The notes beneath the pieces were generated by a model. That model had not been told where the DNA came from, did not search any database, and saw nothing but the letters and a program-made list of their open reading frames with translations. A stretch of DNA of 64,000 nucleotides from contig CM064867.1 in NCBI GenBank assembly GCA_032719365.1, positions 41,069,651 through 41,133,650 on the forward strand. Reading direction: 5' to 3'. Shown here piece by piece: positions 22,580-35,686 of this stretch; positions within the stretch are counted from its first letter, which is position 1, and every line of letters starts with the position of its first letter. The stretch is from Prinsepia uniflora (Eukaryota; Streptophyta; Magnoliopsida; Rosales; Rosaceae). The translations under genes were made by a program, and so were the position numbers.

Positions 22580-25145
22580 TGACAGGACCCGCCCCGATCC
22601 CATAGGGACCACAAGGGGACGTGCCCTGCTCCCGTCTGGCACCCAATAATTCATACCAATTTCAACCTCAAAACATCAAATGCATAAATAACCAAATTAA
22701 AGTCATACAATAAATCTGAAGTAAACAGATGTTAGACAAGGGATGAAATCCAAAATTACAAGTTGCGAGCACGACTCTAACATAAACCTGCGGGTAAACC
22801 ACCCAGCAGGGGTTCAGGTACGCAGAAGTAGATCTATGCCTCGGCCTCAAGTTCCTCCTCTACCTCAGTATCACGACCTGGAGGGGTTACCAAAAACATT
22901 AAGGGTGAGTGGACCGAAACTCAAGTTTATAAAATCATTTGATAAGCAAAACATATAATTTACCCCTCTGTTTTCCAAACATGCATGCAACCATATTTAA
23001 AACCATCAATCATATGATATGAACCATAAGGCATATAATAAAACCATAATATCATTTTAGCCACTGCACTATACACTCCAATCCGACATCCCTGATGTCT
23101 GACGTCCCTGACGTCCAATAAGGTTACAATCACAAGGCTACGCGTGCCACTCGGGTCTCAATTCCGAGTTCAATCCCCGAACCCTGTTCGGTTACAGCAT
23201 CCCCGATGCTTAGCGTCATAGACGCTGGACGTTCTAGACGTCCGTGGCCTCTCCGGGGTACCTCATCCGGAGGAGACAGTATCATATGAATGGATCTATA
23301 CAGTGCAGTAATAAATACATTTTATTGATATCCACATGCAAGGCATATATTTATACATAGATAAAATCCAAACCAAACCTTATGTTCCATCGGACGGGTC
23401 TCAAGCCCAAATACCGTGAAACGTGTCATAACCATAATTTCCATATCATCAGAACCGTTTATTTGATTTTAGCATGTGAATAAATAAGTAAATCGGAAAA
23501 AATTTTGAGCATGCAAGTGTTTAATGAAATCGGGCCCACTCACTATACGATTCCGCTGTGAATCTGCGCATACGGACCTGTACCGTGATTATCGTACAAT
23601 TCCTGTCAGTTCAATTCACACGTAAGGGTCACTACAAGTCCTTAATATTTATTCAAAAGAAAGTTCGAAACAGAAACCGGTTCGGGGAAACCGTCAATAC
23701 GTTTCCCGAGGCAACCGGCCCTAAACTGACCCTTCAAACTATCTCAGATCAACATGGTTAATTCACCAAAAATGTTCAGAATAATGTGAGGAATAAAAGT
23801 CATGTTGATCGTGATCGGAGATAAGCCCCAACGCCCCCTCACGCGCCGCCCAAAGTGGCTGCGCGTGAAAGTCACGCGCCTGACACTGTAGCTACAGTGT
23901 CAGCACCTTCACCCGTTTGTCTGTAATTCGGGCCTACCACCCGCGGCTTGACCCGGTTAATTACCCATCAATTCCTACTCGATTTCAATCCAATTTGATC
24001 CTAACATGTTATTTAAGCATCTAATTTAAGTTCTGAGTTATTAATTAGCCAAATCAAATCCTTAAATGGCCCTTCGACCCGTGATCATCCAAACGGGTTG
24101 ATAACCCCAACTCACTGGTTTCTAAACCAAAATCAAATTAACCTTACAGGAAGCATCATAGTATCAGAACGAACTGGAAAACACACTCAATTGAACCAAC
24201 ACTCACCTGGAAGTAGTCGTCCAAACCTCTGAAATTCTTCTGAACACGGCAGTCACCGTCCCAGCTCACTCGTGGCTGGTTGCCTTCGATTTTGATATGG
24301 TTGTGTTCTAAACACTCGCAGAAAGCTTACTCTGCGATTAGATTGGTCCAACACACCGTAGAAATTAAACTCTGATTTTCCCTCCAAATCCCAGAATTTC
24401 AGTTTCTCTGGTTTCTCCTCTCCAACTCACAGCCCTCACTTCAGCAGATAAAGGGTCACTCATATTCCCACTCAATTAATGGTATCGTGTTGTCCAACAG
24501 CTAGTGGAAGCCAAACTGTCCACTGAGAGTTGTTCCCCAAAAAGCTTCGAAGCTTCCAATTAAAAATGGTGGCCATGTTCGGCCATGTTCTAATGTCCAT
24601 AGGGCCTTAAACAATCCCAACTTTCCAACTCACACACTGATTAATTAAAGGGGGACTCAGAACCACCACACACGGTGGTGCAGCAGTCGTTCCCCCGCGG
24701 TTGCTACAGTGACCAGGGCAAAATGCCCCTGGTTCAAATAATTACCAAACTGCCCCTCACTTTCTAGACCCGTAACTCAGCCATACGAAGTCCGATTTCG
24801 GTGTGCCGCCTGTCTACAGACTCAGGACGTCGAGACCTACCTATCCGTCCTTGAGTCGTGTGAAAATTAATTGTCAAAGGAAAAGTCAACATTTTCGCCC
24901 CAACCGTCAAAATTACGGTAGTGCCCTTGAACTTCCGATAGTCATAACTTTTTCCCTGATCATCCGAATTGGACGTGCCACCTGTCTATGAACTCGTGGC
25001 GTCCCGAACTACGTCACGGTCATAGGTCAAAGTCCATTTAATCCACCAATCAAAAAGTCAACAATTTGGCCATGCCAATCACAAGGGTAAAAGCGTCATA
25101 CATTAAATTACAATATTAAAATCCTCGAATTTCCGGGGTGTTACA
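22580..25145 (-). mobile_element. 3' LTR of element B (2566 bp)
   Basis: On the minus strand it starts TGTAACACCCCGG at 25145, just after the B polypurine tract, and ends GGGTCCTGTCA at 22580. Inverted ten-mers lie at 22905-22914 and 23534-23543, and TGCATGCA at 22982-22989. The partner 5' LTR is not in the window. LTR O ends abruptly at 22579, so B is inserted in O, but the target duplication cannot be confirmed. Confidence 0.88.
22834..22877 (-). other. Candidate acidic terminal exon in LTR B
   Basis: On the minus strand, after the acceptor-like 'CCCCTCCAG' (22880-22878 is CAG), a frame two bases in reads RDTEVEEELEAEA and stops at TAG (22836-22834). It matches the phase and acidic character of the frames in elements A and E although the rest of the LTR is very different. 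Confidence 0.35.
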
Positions 25146-25161
25146 ACCTTCCCCCCTTAAG
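25146..25161 (-). other. Polypurine tract, element B
   Basis: The minus strand reads CTTAAGGGGGGAAGGT immediately before the TGTAACACC start of the LTR. It follows the end of pol by under 20 bases. Confidence 0.8.
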
Positions 25162-25179
25162 AAATTTCGTCCCGAAATT

Positions 25180-26759
25180 TCAAAGAAACAAATGAGGAAA
25201 TTGATCTCGCATCTGAGCCTCCGGCTCCCATGTGGCTTCTTCCACATTCTGGTTTCTCCAGAGAATCTTCACGAGAGGGATCGTCTTCTGACGTAGTACC
25301 TTGTCCTTCCGATCCAAGATCTGTACTGGTTGTTCATCAAAGCTCAAATCCTCCCGTAGTTCGACAGGTTGTTCCCCTAGTACATGCGAAGCATCATGTA
25401 CGTACTTCCGTAGCATCGATATGTGGAAAACATCGTGAACTCTAGAATGTTCTGGAGGTAGTGCCAATCTGTATGCAACTCTGCTAATCCTCTCCATGAT
25501 CTCAAAAGGTCCGATAAAACGCGGACTCAGTTTCCCCCGTCGGCCAAAACGGATAATCCCTTTCCACGGAGACAACTTCAGGAAGACAAAATCTCCCACT
25601 TCAAACTCCAAGTCTCGAATCCGTCGATCGGCATAACTTTTATGGCGATCCTGTGCCACCTTCAATCTCTCCTTGATCACGCGAACAGTTTCCATGGTTA
25701 AGTCCATCATCTCCGGCCCTAAAGCCGCTCGCTCTCCTATCTCCGTCCAGCAGATAGGTGTCCTGCACTGTCGGCCATACAGTGCCTCATAAGGTGCCAT
25801 CCCGATGCTTGCCTGATAGCTGTTGTTGTAAGCGAATTCCATCAATGGCAAATGAGTATCCCAAGAGTCCTGAAACTGTAGTACACATGACCTCATCATG
25901 TCCTCCGGCGTACCATGCAATCATATGATTTCCTTCACAAACAACTAAGCCAATCGGTTAGGTTTATAGGTCTCCTGAACTGGGAGAAAATGGGCTGATT
26001 TGGTTAACCGGTCCACGATCACCCATACTCCGTTAACTCCACTCTGAGTCCTTGGTAACTTAAAGACGAAGTCCATGGTGATGTGATCCCACTTCCACTC
26101 GGGAATCGGAAGTGGCTGCATAGCCCCATACGGTCTCTGCCGTTCCACCTTAACCTGCTGACAGGTTAAGCATTTGCTCACGAATTCAGCAATATCCTTC
26201 TTCATTCCTGGCCACCAATAATGGTTCCGGAGGGTGCGGTACATCTTTGTACCTCCTGGATGCATAGCATAAGCCGAACTATGGGCCTCCTCAAGAATCT
26301 TGGCCCGTAACTCTGCCACTGCAGGTACACACAAACGGCCCATCTTCACAAGTGCTCCATCGTCCCGGATGGAAAAATCCTGTCTCCCATCCGCATCGAC
26401 CTCAATCCTGTAAATACAGAGTATCAGATCCTGAAGTTGTGCTTCGATGATCCGATCAATCAGTACTGGTCGTACATGGAAGCTGGCCAACAAAGCTCCA
26501 TGCTCATCCGTACCCAAAATAACTCCCGCCTTCCGGAGGTCCACCAGCAAAGGAAGATACACCATCCCCAGGTGTGCAACTGATCCCGCTGATTTTCTGC
26601 TGAGTGCATCCGCCACCACGTTGGCCTTACCCGGATGGTACTCGATCGTAGAGTCATAATCCTTCAGCAGCTCCAACCATCTCCGTTGTCTCATGTTAAG
26701 CTCCTTCTGAGTGAATAGGTATTTAAGACTCTGGTGGTCGGTGTATATCCGACACGTTG
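25180..26759 (-). pseudogene. Element B pol fragment: RNase H end, integrase (core deleted), chromodomain
   Basis: The minus-strand frame enters at 26759 in RNase H (CRIYTDHQSLKYLF, then YHPGKANVVADALSRK), continues through the integrase zinc region (YAMHPGGTKMYRT, CLTCQQVK) and first catalytic Asp (ITMDFVFKLP). After LHGTPE it jumps straight to DMMRSCV. Compared with element E, about 48 codons are missing, including the catalytic Asp of SDRDPRF and the Glu of GQSERTIQ. A stop near 25942 splits the frame. The GPY/F region and chromodomain (VQILDRKDKVLRQKT, WEPEAQMRDQFPHLF) remain. Upstream gag, protease and RT are absent because element C interrupts at 26760 and the rest is not found. Confidence 0.93.
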
Positions 26760-29673
26760 TGACAGGACCCATCCCAATCCCCCCGGGATTAACGCGGGAT
26801 GACCCTGCTCCCGTCTGACACCAAGTGTCAGACAAGGGATATTTCTGACCTTTGCCCTCCCGGACTATCAGAGTACGCCAGGATCCGGAGGAGGCATGTG
26901 ATATCTCGATCTCTGCTACAGTCCACATCCGATGTCAACCTGAAGGACAAAAATAACGAATTTATAAAAACATTTCAGCAAAGACCTTTATACCCTCCAC
27001 TAAAAAGCATGCATGCATAGTAAAACCATTTATTCAAACACATATGTTAAAACATCCATAATTAGGGTCACAGCCCCAAATTCGGTAAATATAAGTCACA
27101 CGGGCTCCTGCCCAAAACCATTTATAGAAAACCATAACCCAATGAACATATGTGGGGTCTCAGCCCAAATCCATTTATCATTATAAACACAATTTCCCAA
27201 ACCAATTGAAATAATGTTTATCCCTTATATTCATATCCAGAACCTGTCACTGTAAAATAGAGCTACACGTGTGCTAACCGGGGTCTCAAACCCAAGTCTC
27301 TCCAGGGTCCACCCAGGTCAATGTCCGTAGATCAATGACCCTCCCTGGAGGTAACGAACCATGCCCATCTTGAGAGTAAGGAACCCAACTGGGGGGCGAC
27401 TCCACTCAGTCAGTGCTCCGTGACTACTCCGGGGTCCACCCAGGCCAACGACCCTCCCCGGAGGAGACAATCATATATAAAGGATGGAATATGAAAAACC
27501 TTTTGAAATAATTCTTTAAACCTTTCAAGAATTCATGCCGGTCTCCATAAGCCGTCATGAACCATAAAATTCTTTTATGGGTTCATGCCGGTTCCCATAA
27601 ACCGTCATGACCCGTAAATCCATTTCAGGAGTTCATGTCGGTTCCCATAAACCGTCATGACCCATAAAAACTATTTGTAATACATAACTGGGCCCTAGGC
27701 CCGAATCCACATAGAAACTGGACCTCCGGTCCGACACGTAAACCAACTGGGCCTCCGGCCCGATGCCTCGTTAAATCAAATGGACCTCAAGTCCGAGAGT
27801 TACCTTTTCAAATCCAAAATCATTTCATTTAACTATTTTCAAAACCATAAGAATGGAAAATCAGAATAAAACTGGAAAACCTCGATTTACGTGCAAGCAC
27901 GTAAATCGCCTCGAAATACGTGAAACCATATAGTTTACAAATATCCAAATAAAAATCATCAAATCACATTCATTAGCCTTTTGGAAATCCAAAACCATTT
28001 CATTCAGACCAATAAAGACGTACGGACCCGTATAGGCACCGTATAGGGCCAAAACCTTGAAATACGTGCCTATACGTAACCACACATCCAAATGCACTCA
28101 TGGAAACACAAACAAGTATTTAAAACATATAATAAACATTTATGCATGCACCAATTTAGAAAACAAGGTCCACTCACAGACCGTCCGAGCTGCCGCCTCG
28201 ATTTGCGTGCCATAGGCTCTCCCGAGCCGATCGCTATCACCGAGACTCCCAAACCTGTCCAAATTTTAATAGAAGGTTACTAACTACTTAATTAACCTCC
28301 CATTAAAGCCCCGTAATTTTTCCGAACTTTTAACTATTTTTAAACCGACCCTAAACCTTCCGACACCCCGAAAACTATCGAAACAATGTCCGATTGACAC
28401 GAGACCAGTCCTAAAATCTTCGTTACATTGAATAGAAGATTTTCCGTGTTGAACACTTTCCAAATTATGGATGACGCGTCCTCACGAGCCCCTAGAAGGT
28501 CGAAAATACAGTTCATCAGCACTAACCTCCAGCAGATCGATTTTACTGTTCATGGCCGGTTCACCTGGTTTGGCCGGTCCAACTGGATCGGCGTGACCGG
28601 TTCACAGCCCTAGACACCCCATTTTTCATCCTAGTTCTTCCTTTTTGGTTCCTTTCATCCTATTTTGATGTTTTCTATCCATTCCAATCCTTAAACGCAA
28701 TCGAAAACATCTAAATCCTATGGTTCGATTTTGAACCAAACAGTTCAAGTTTTCCAAAACTCTCCCATGGCTGCCCAGCCATCCCAAGCTTCCTTAAACC
28801 TTCCTAACATGTCCCTAGCAACCTAATTGACTCATTAAAACCATTAAAAACCAACCATAACATCAAAAATGGAAAAATGGATCAAAATGGACTTACCGTG
28901 AACCTCACGGGTTCTTCGTCCCCTCGCCGCCGTGGACGGGGGTTCTGGCCGCCCAGCAACCTCCTAAGGCTCCCTGGTCCTCTGCCTGGTCATGGGTGAA
29001 GAGTGGATGGGTTTTGGTTTGCACAAAGATGGAGAGGAATGGTGAGATCGGGTTGTGTTTTGTGTGTTTGAAATGGAGAAAGGAAATGCACGGGAAAAGG
29101 AAGATGCATGAATGAATGAAGTTGTCCAGTGGATGGGTGACACTTGTCCCTCATCCATAGGGCATGGATTAAATATCTGGGCCCCCACTAAGTCCAAAAT
29201 TTAACTCGTTTCGTAATTCGTGCAATAGTGCACTTGAACTTCCGTGAACCGTAACTTCACCGTTGAACGTCCAAATTCGACGTGCCGCTTGTCTATGGAT
29301 TCGTATCGTCCTTATCTACGTAACGGTCTTCGGCCCTCGGCCATCAGACCTCTTGGTCAAAAAGTCAACATTTGACTCCATTTAACCAAAATTACCAAAA
29401 TGCCCCTAAACTTCCGAACGTCATAACTTCCTCCTCGAACGTCGGAATTGAACGTGCCACCTGTCTATGAACTCGTGACGTCACGAACTACGTCACGGTC
29501 ATCGGTCAAAGTCCATTTAACCGCACAAACAAAAAATCAACGTTTTGCCACACCAAAGGGCAAAACGGTCATTTTGCGTCGTTCGTCTTATTTCGCCTAA
29601 CTAATCACGGATTAGCCTCACTAATCGTGATTAGTCACTAATCTAATCTCGGAATTTAGGACGGGTCGTTACA
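26760..29673 (-). mobile_element. 3' LTR of element C (2914 bp), inserted in the RNase H region of element B
   Basis: The minus strand starts TGTAACGACCCGTCC at 29673 and ends GGGTCCTGTCA at 26760. TGCATGCA is at 27010-27017 and 28143-28150, GTCCACTCAC at 28168-28177 and a dyad at 29131-29156. The left ten-mer seen in relatives is missing near 26945. Hairpin units and GTTCATG/CATGAAC repeats lie at about 27530-27800. It belongs near the S1/H/I family. Confidence 0.88.
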
Positions 29674-32647
29674 ACCTTCCCTCCTTAATTAATTTTGTCC
29701 TCGAAATTCCAACCCACCTAAATCCAACTGATCTTCCCTCCTTAATTTAGTTTCATTCTCGAAACTCCAATTATCTTGATTCCACATCCACCCCGTGGAA
29801 AGTAGAATCGACCTCGAAACTCGTGTACACTCGTACACCCACTAACCAGAACGATACTCGTTTGCAACCAGACGTACCACTAACACTCACGTCGTATCGA
29901 CTACATTCGACCACGTCGAATGACAGAAGTCGAACGCTCCGAACTGACACCACTTGTCAGATCTACCGTTTCCGTTGACACAGCAACTCGACGATTCCTT
30001 CCTCAATCACCAACCTATCCTAACGTCTGCTCCCACCGGGAGTCATCAGACCTCACTCAACGATTCTCGTTGACACCTCTGACAATCTGTCACCACTTGA
30101 CAGTCGTCAGTCGGAAACTAACACCATACTTACCTGTGGTTATACTAACCACCAAATTACTCAACCTGTGTGTAACTAGACCCATCAGAAACACTATGAC
30201 CCAACGCACAGTATCCAATGTCTAGTTCACGACCTCGATTAATCCTATGGTATCAGAACCAATCCGACTACCAACACGCTCTCCAACGTACCACCGGTAT
30301 CTCCTATATACCCTCACCAGGCACGACAAGTCTGCCTAGTATAGTACCTCGCACAACGTACAAGGTACGTACATCTACCCATCAATCAGACTACAACCAC
30401 CTAGGTCATAGCCAATCACGTTTCTACTATAGAGTCCATTTATCCAATCCCGGACTAGAGAAATCGAAACTCCAACCCATCATCTATTTCCAAATCCGAA
30501 TCTGAATCTCCAATTCCGTAAGAAATCCTGAATCCAAACCCAGAAATCATATCCATAATCATGTCCAAATTCGAATCCGAAATTATTATTCCGTAAGCTA
30601 GCATTTGGAATAACCATTCCGAACCCAAATCCATAAAAGAAAATCCACAGTCAAGCTTTAGAATCAAATCCTGAATCGTCACCCAGAATCCGATTCCAAA
30701 ACCCAAATCCATAAATCCTCTTTCAAGTTCCAAAATAAAATCCTGAATCGTCATCCAGAAATCTGATTCCAAAACCTGAAATTTCGTTCACGTCTACCGA
30801 GACGTATCAAAACCGAACCTATCGGTTATATGCTCAACCGATTACCACAATACAATCGATTGACTTCATAGGGAAGCCAATCCCAACATCAACACATCTC
30901 TAAGGCTGACCATATCCGACCACGTCGGAAAACTACTCATCAGACAACTACTCAGGTGAGTAATAAGTCATATGGGATTTACCTCGAAAAGAAGTTCAGT
31001 CCCATCATGCTCCACTCAACATCCAAGTAAGAGTGATAAACTCTCCACCTATCTGGATCATCCAAATCACGATCCAGATCCAACACTACGTCAACCGACC
31101 ATAGACGTCACGATCCCCGATCGTCACGACGTCCAAAGTCCTCAACCATTTCCCACATCTAAATAGATTAGTCAACGACGAGACACGCCGAGACTGTGGG
31201 TTCTCACTGATTACCTCGTATCGATCCTTGTGATTTCACCGAGGAAAATCAAAGATGATACAAGACTATGACATCAAAACTCATCCTATGTGAATACAAC
31301 CAAACTCGCTGCATTCACCACGTCACGTAAACCAACATCGTCTGCCACCAAGCAGGAAATGAGAAATCTCAGTCACCTAACTTCGATATACTCGATTCCT
31401 CTTGATGACCCAAAACAAATCCCGGGTTCACCAACCAATACACGATCAGCGTACCGGTGACGCAACCATCCACTACCGTCATCTACCGTGGTAGAAACTG
31501 AGAAGTCACCCAAAACGACTTCGAAATACCCATTACCAATGCTGAAAACCCGCATTCCTCTCGTCACCTCAAGCGCCACCTCTCGCGATTCGGAAGCTCC
31601 AACCATATCGAAACCAACATACTTGGACATCAACCACGTGTCCCCGTTAGACTGGTTATGGACACATGCCCATTTACGACCGTATATGTACATCCAAAAG
31701 GATGTCAATTCATCCTAATCTGATGTACCACTCTACTGAAAAGTCACAACAGACCCCTGTTGTGATCTGCAGTCAAATCTCTGCATACCGCCGTATCTGA
31801 CCAATCCTGACCAATTCTGGACAATACTGACCAACTGGTCACTGATCCCCCTTGATAATACTCGATCCTCACTCCTCAACTACCGTTGGATCCTATCCAG
31901 TCCATCACTATCCGTGATCCATTCCTGAACCACAGATACCGAACATATGCCCATCACGACGGATGTGACTCAACGTCATCACAATCACCGGCACCAGCAC
32001 CAGCACCAGCGCTAGTACCAGCGCCAACGCACTATCATCAACACCAGTATCAATATCAGCATCAGCACACCATGTGCAAAACTGACAACCCTGGATCTCC
32101 GCTCATACTGAACGACGATCCCGTACCTCTACTTATATTGGAGAAACTCTGCCTCCCTCGTACCCGAAAACTCTGGGTACAGTCACCCTGACAACTCATG
32201 CGAGAAAAGGAACGTCCCCAAACGTCCCCGATTCCCAACAACCGTACTACAACCACTTCGTATCCCGCTCAGGGATTCCATCGACAAGTACCAACCCTGA
32301 TGGCTTGTCCAACTAATCACCAACCAGTCGTAACTCGACTCAACCGATGTCGTCTACCAGGTCACCCATGACCTTAGTTGCACCAACATCCCATCACAAC
32401 TAAGTAGTACGACAACCAACTAAGTCAAACCGATAAGTAAAACCCCGACTGCGAAGTGCAGTCCCAACACAAGCTGACATGACTAGACCGACTAACGAAT
32501 CCAAATCCGAATAGTCGTCCAAGTCACACCACTAGTCAACTTACATTTCTGAACCATACACATCCTACCTTAGGATTCCACGACCACGCCTAGGGTTCCT
32601 CGGAACCCAACTGCGAAAAGTAGTAAAATCAACAATCTGACCGACCC
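29674..32647 (-). mobile_element. Element C interior without recognisable gag-pol (non-autonomous or deleted)
   Basis: Next to the LTR the minus strand reads an AATTTCGAGGACAAAATT-like block and a purine-rich AAGGAGGGAAGGT, matching the post-pol end and polypurine tract of elements A and E. Beyond that, nearly 3 kb holds no gag, protease, RT or integrase motif on either strand. A partial duplicate of the purine-rich block lies near 29730. Part of the segment (30455-30780) looks like LTR body ('CCGAACCCAAATCC'), and 32000-32080 has a degenerate ACCAGC repeat. It may be a large retrotransposon derivative or the product of deletion. Confidence 0.55.
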
Positions 32648-34204
32648 ATATGTTAAAACATCCATAATTAGGGTCACAGCCCCAAATTCGGTAAATATAA
32701 GTCACACGGGCTCCTGCCCAAAACCATTTATAGAAAACCATAACCCAATGAACATATGTGGGGTCTCAGCCCAAATCCATTTATCATTATAAACACAATT
32801 TCCCAAACCAATTGAAATCATGTTTATCCCTTATATTCATATCTAGAACCTGTCACGGTAAAATAGAGCTACACGTGTGCTAACCGGGGTCTCAAACCCA
32901 AGTCTCTCCAGGGTCCACCCAGGTCAATGTCCGTAGATCAATGACCCTCCCTGGAGGTAACGAACCATGCCCATCCTGAGAGTAAGGAACCCAACTGGGG
33001 GGCGACTCCACTCAGTCAGTGCTCCGTGACTACTCCGGGGTCCACCCAGGCCAACGACCCTCCCCGGAGGAGACAATCATATATAAAGGATGGAATATGA
33101 AAAACCTTTTGAAATCATTCTTTAAACCTTTCAAGAATTCATGCCCGGCCCCCATAACCCGTCATCAACCATAAAATCCTTTTATGGGTTCATGCTGGTT
33201 CCCATAAACCGTCATGACCCGTAAATCCATTTCAGGAGTTCATGCCGGTTCCCATAAACCGTCATGACCCATAAAAACTATTTTGTAATACATAACTGGG
33301 CCCTAGGCCCGAATCCACATAGAAACTGGACCTCCGGTCCCATACGTAAACCAACTGGGCCTCCGGCCCGATGCCTCGTTAAATCAAATGGACCTCAAGT
33401 CCGAGAGTTACCTTTTCAAATCCAAAATCATTTCATTTAACTATTTTCAAAACCATAAGAATGGAAAGTCAGAATAAAACTGGAAAACCTCGATCTACGT
33501 GCAAGCACGTAAATCACCTCGAAATACGTGAAACCATATAGTTTACAAATATCCAAATAAAAATCATCAAATCACATTCATTATCCTTTTGGAAATCCAA
33601 AACCATTTCATTCAGACCAATAAAGACGTACGGACCCGTATAGGCACCGTATAGGCACCGTATAGGGCCGAAACCTCGAAATACGTGCCTATACGTAACC
33701 ACACATCCAAATGCACTCATGGCAACACAAAGAAGTATTTAAAACATATAATAAACATTTATGCATGCACCAATTTAGAAAACAAGGTCCACTCACAGAC
33801 CGTCCGAGCTGCCGCCTCGATTTGCGTGCCATAGGCTCTGCCGAGCCGATCGCTATCACCGAGACTCCCAAACCTGTCCAAATTTTAATAGAAGGTTACT
33901 AACTACTTAATTAACCTCCCATTAAAGCCCCGTAATTTTTTCCGAACTTTTAACTATTTTTAAACCGACCCTAAATCTTCCGACATCCCGAAAACTATCG
34001 AAACGATATCCGATTGATACGAGACCAGTCCCAAAATCTTCGTTACATCGAATAGAAGATTTTCCGTGTTGAACACTTTCCCAAATTATGGACGACGCGT
34101 CCTCACGAGCCCCTAGAAGGTTGAAAACACTATTCATCGGCACTAACCTCCAGGAGACCGGTTTTACTGTTCATGGCCGGTTCACCTGGTTTGGCCGGTC
34201 CAAC
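32648..34204 (-). repeat. Second, truncated LTR of element C
   Basis: It aligns almost base for base with 27042-28595 of the other C LTR; main differences are scattered single bases and an extra copy of 'GTATAGGCACC' near 33645. The part next to the interior (equivalent to 26760-27041, with the primer site) and the outer third are missing. It ends exactly where the Cassandra-like LTR starts. Confidence 0.85.
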
Positions 34205-34524
34205 TGTAAGACACGTGTCCTAGAGGGAACGGTGAACAATCCCACATTCCTGCGAGGGGGAATGGTCTGGGAGAGGATGGTGGTGTGCCTTAAAGGTATA
34301 TGCACACACCTATCTAGCATGAGGCCTTTTGGGAGCTCAGTGGCTTTGGGGGGGATTGGAACCCCAAAGTTAAGCGAGTTGAGGCTGGTGTAATTCCAGA
34401 TGGGTGACCCCCTGGGAAGTTGCACCGTGAGCTCCCGAAAACAAAACCGTGAGGGCGAGGCCCAAAGCGGACAATATTGTGCTAGATGAATCGGGACCTG
34501 ACAGAAGAGGGTCGGGTCCTGACA
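34205..34524 (+). mobile_element. Cassandra-type TRIM LTR carrying a 5S rRNA-like segment
   Basis: Starts TGTAAGACACGTG at 34205. The middle resembles the 3' half of plant 5S rRNA: AAGTTAAGCGAGTTGAGGC (34367-34385) corresponds to the A box, and GATGGGTGACCCCCTGGGAA (about 34399-34418) to the C box. The downstream block GGCCCAAAGCGGACAATATT is, as I recall, typical of Cassandra LTRs. The 3' end is either 34503 (GGGACCTGACA) or 34524 (GGGTCCTGACA). No matching 5-bp target copies flank it: CCAAC on the left, GAAGA or GTGAT on the right, so one side was probably rearranged. Confidence 0.75.
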
Positions 34525-35686
34525 GTGATGGTTTATGGTTTTTGCACGTTTTTCGAGGAAATGACGGTTTTCACGTTTTACGAGGTTTTGATAACTAACG
34601 TGATTTGAACTTGGTTTAATGAATTGATTTCGGGATTTGAAATACGACTTGATTTTAAAGGAAGAAAAAGGATTTTGGAAAGTATTTTCGGGCTTAAGGC
34701 CCAGTTCAAAGTGGCTTTTCGGAAATATGATTTCGGGTTTTGGAATCGGAATTCCGGGTGACAATTCGGAATTCGATTCGGGACTCGAAAGGGGATTTTC
34801 ATGTTTGGGTTCGGAATGATTATTCCGGATGCTAGCTTACGGAATGATGGTTGCGGACTCGGATCTGGAAAGGAATGGATATGAATTCTGGATTTGGATT
34901 CGGAATGAAGGTTCTGGACGCCGGAAGGGCTTCAGGCCGGTGATTTTGGATTCGGGTTTGGATGTGGATTTAGAAATAGTTTTTTAATGGTTTTGATTGG
35001 ATTTACTGGATCTGGTTATTGGGTTTAAAAACCCGGATTATATTTGACGGGGGACGGGCCCGGATTGAGTTTAAAGAGTCGGGAGTTTAAAGACTCGGAT
35101 ATATTGATATTTCCCCCGTAGGCCTGTTTAGTTTAAAGACTCGGGAGTTTAAAGACTCGGATAGATCTAGCAGGTTCGATGGATGAGAATGTGGTTTCCA
35201 ATGTGTTTTGGATTTCAATGGGACTTGATGATAATGGTTTTTTGACGGTTTTGGGCGGAGGCCGGGGATCTGGATAAAGGAAAATGTGTTTGGTTTTTCG
35301 TACATGGTTTACGATATGAAATTGATATGCATGCATTGGTTTTTCAAACGGAGGGTATAAATGTATGTGTTTTATGATAATTGCTTTTGAACTTAAACAT
35401 TTAATTTTTGTCCACTCACAGTCTTTTCGTGTTTTTGATACCCTCCAGGTTGCTGCAGTGCGGGCTGTTGGTCGAGAGAGTTGGAGACATCACACACACA
35501 ATCCACCGTAGACTCTGCGCACTATGGGAAGTTCGAAGGTTGTTGAGGTAGTCGGATCGGAACTCCCTTGTCCGACTTACGTATCACACGGAGGTTAGAT
35601 GATTATTTGGCCCTTGTGTCATGCGTAAGTTAGACGGGAGCGGGGTTTAGCCCTTAATTCCGGAGGATTAGGGGTGGGCCCTGACA
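34525..35686 (+). mobile_element. LTR fragment F2 (3' portion), plus strand
   Basis: LTR body lacking its head: GRGTTTAAAGACYC units at 35021-35158, TGCATGCA at 35328-35335, GTCCACTCAC at 35410-35419, acceptor-like CCCTCCAG near 35449, and an LTR end GGGCCCTGACA at 35686. It closely matches fragment F (43559-57293). Its 5' part is lost at the Cassandra junction. Confidence 0.8.

Noticed and set aside
30248..30260. TGGTATCAGAACC, similar to a tRNA-Met primer site, on the plus strand inside element C
   Set aside because: No LTR end precedes it and element C runs on the minus strand; one base of the usual site differs, so it is probably chance.
29771..32256. Several 60-110 codon frames in the interior of element C
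   Set aside because: No motif of gag, pol or a host protein, and no preferred strand; not supported as genes.
34367..34420. Possible functional 5S rRNA gene
   Set aside because: Only the internal and 3' part resembles 5S and it lies within an LTR-like unit; the 5' half of 5S is not recognisable, so it is a Cassandra-type derivative.
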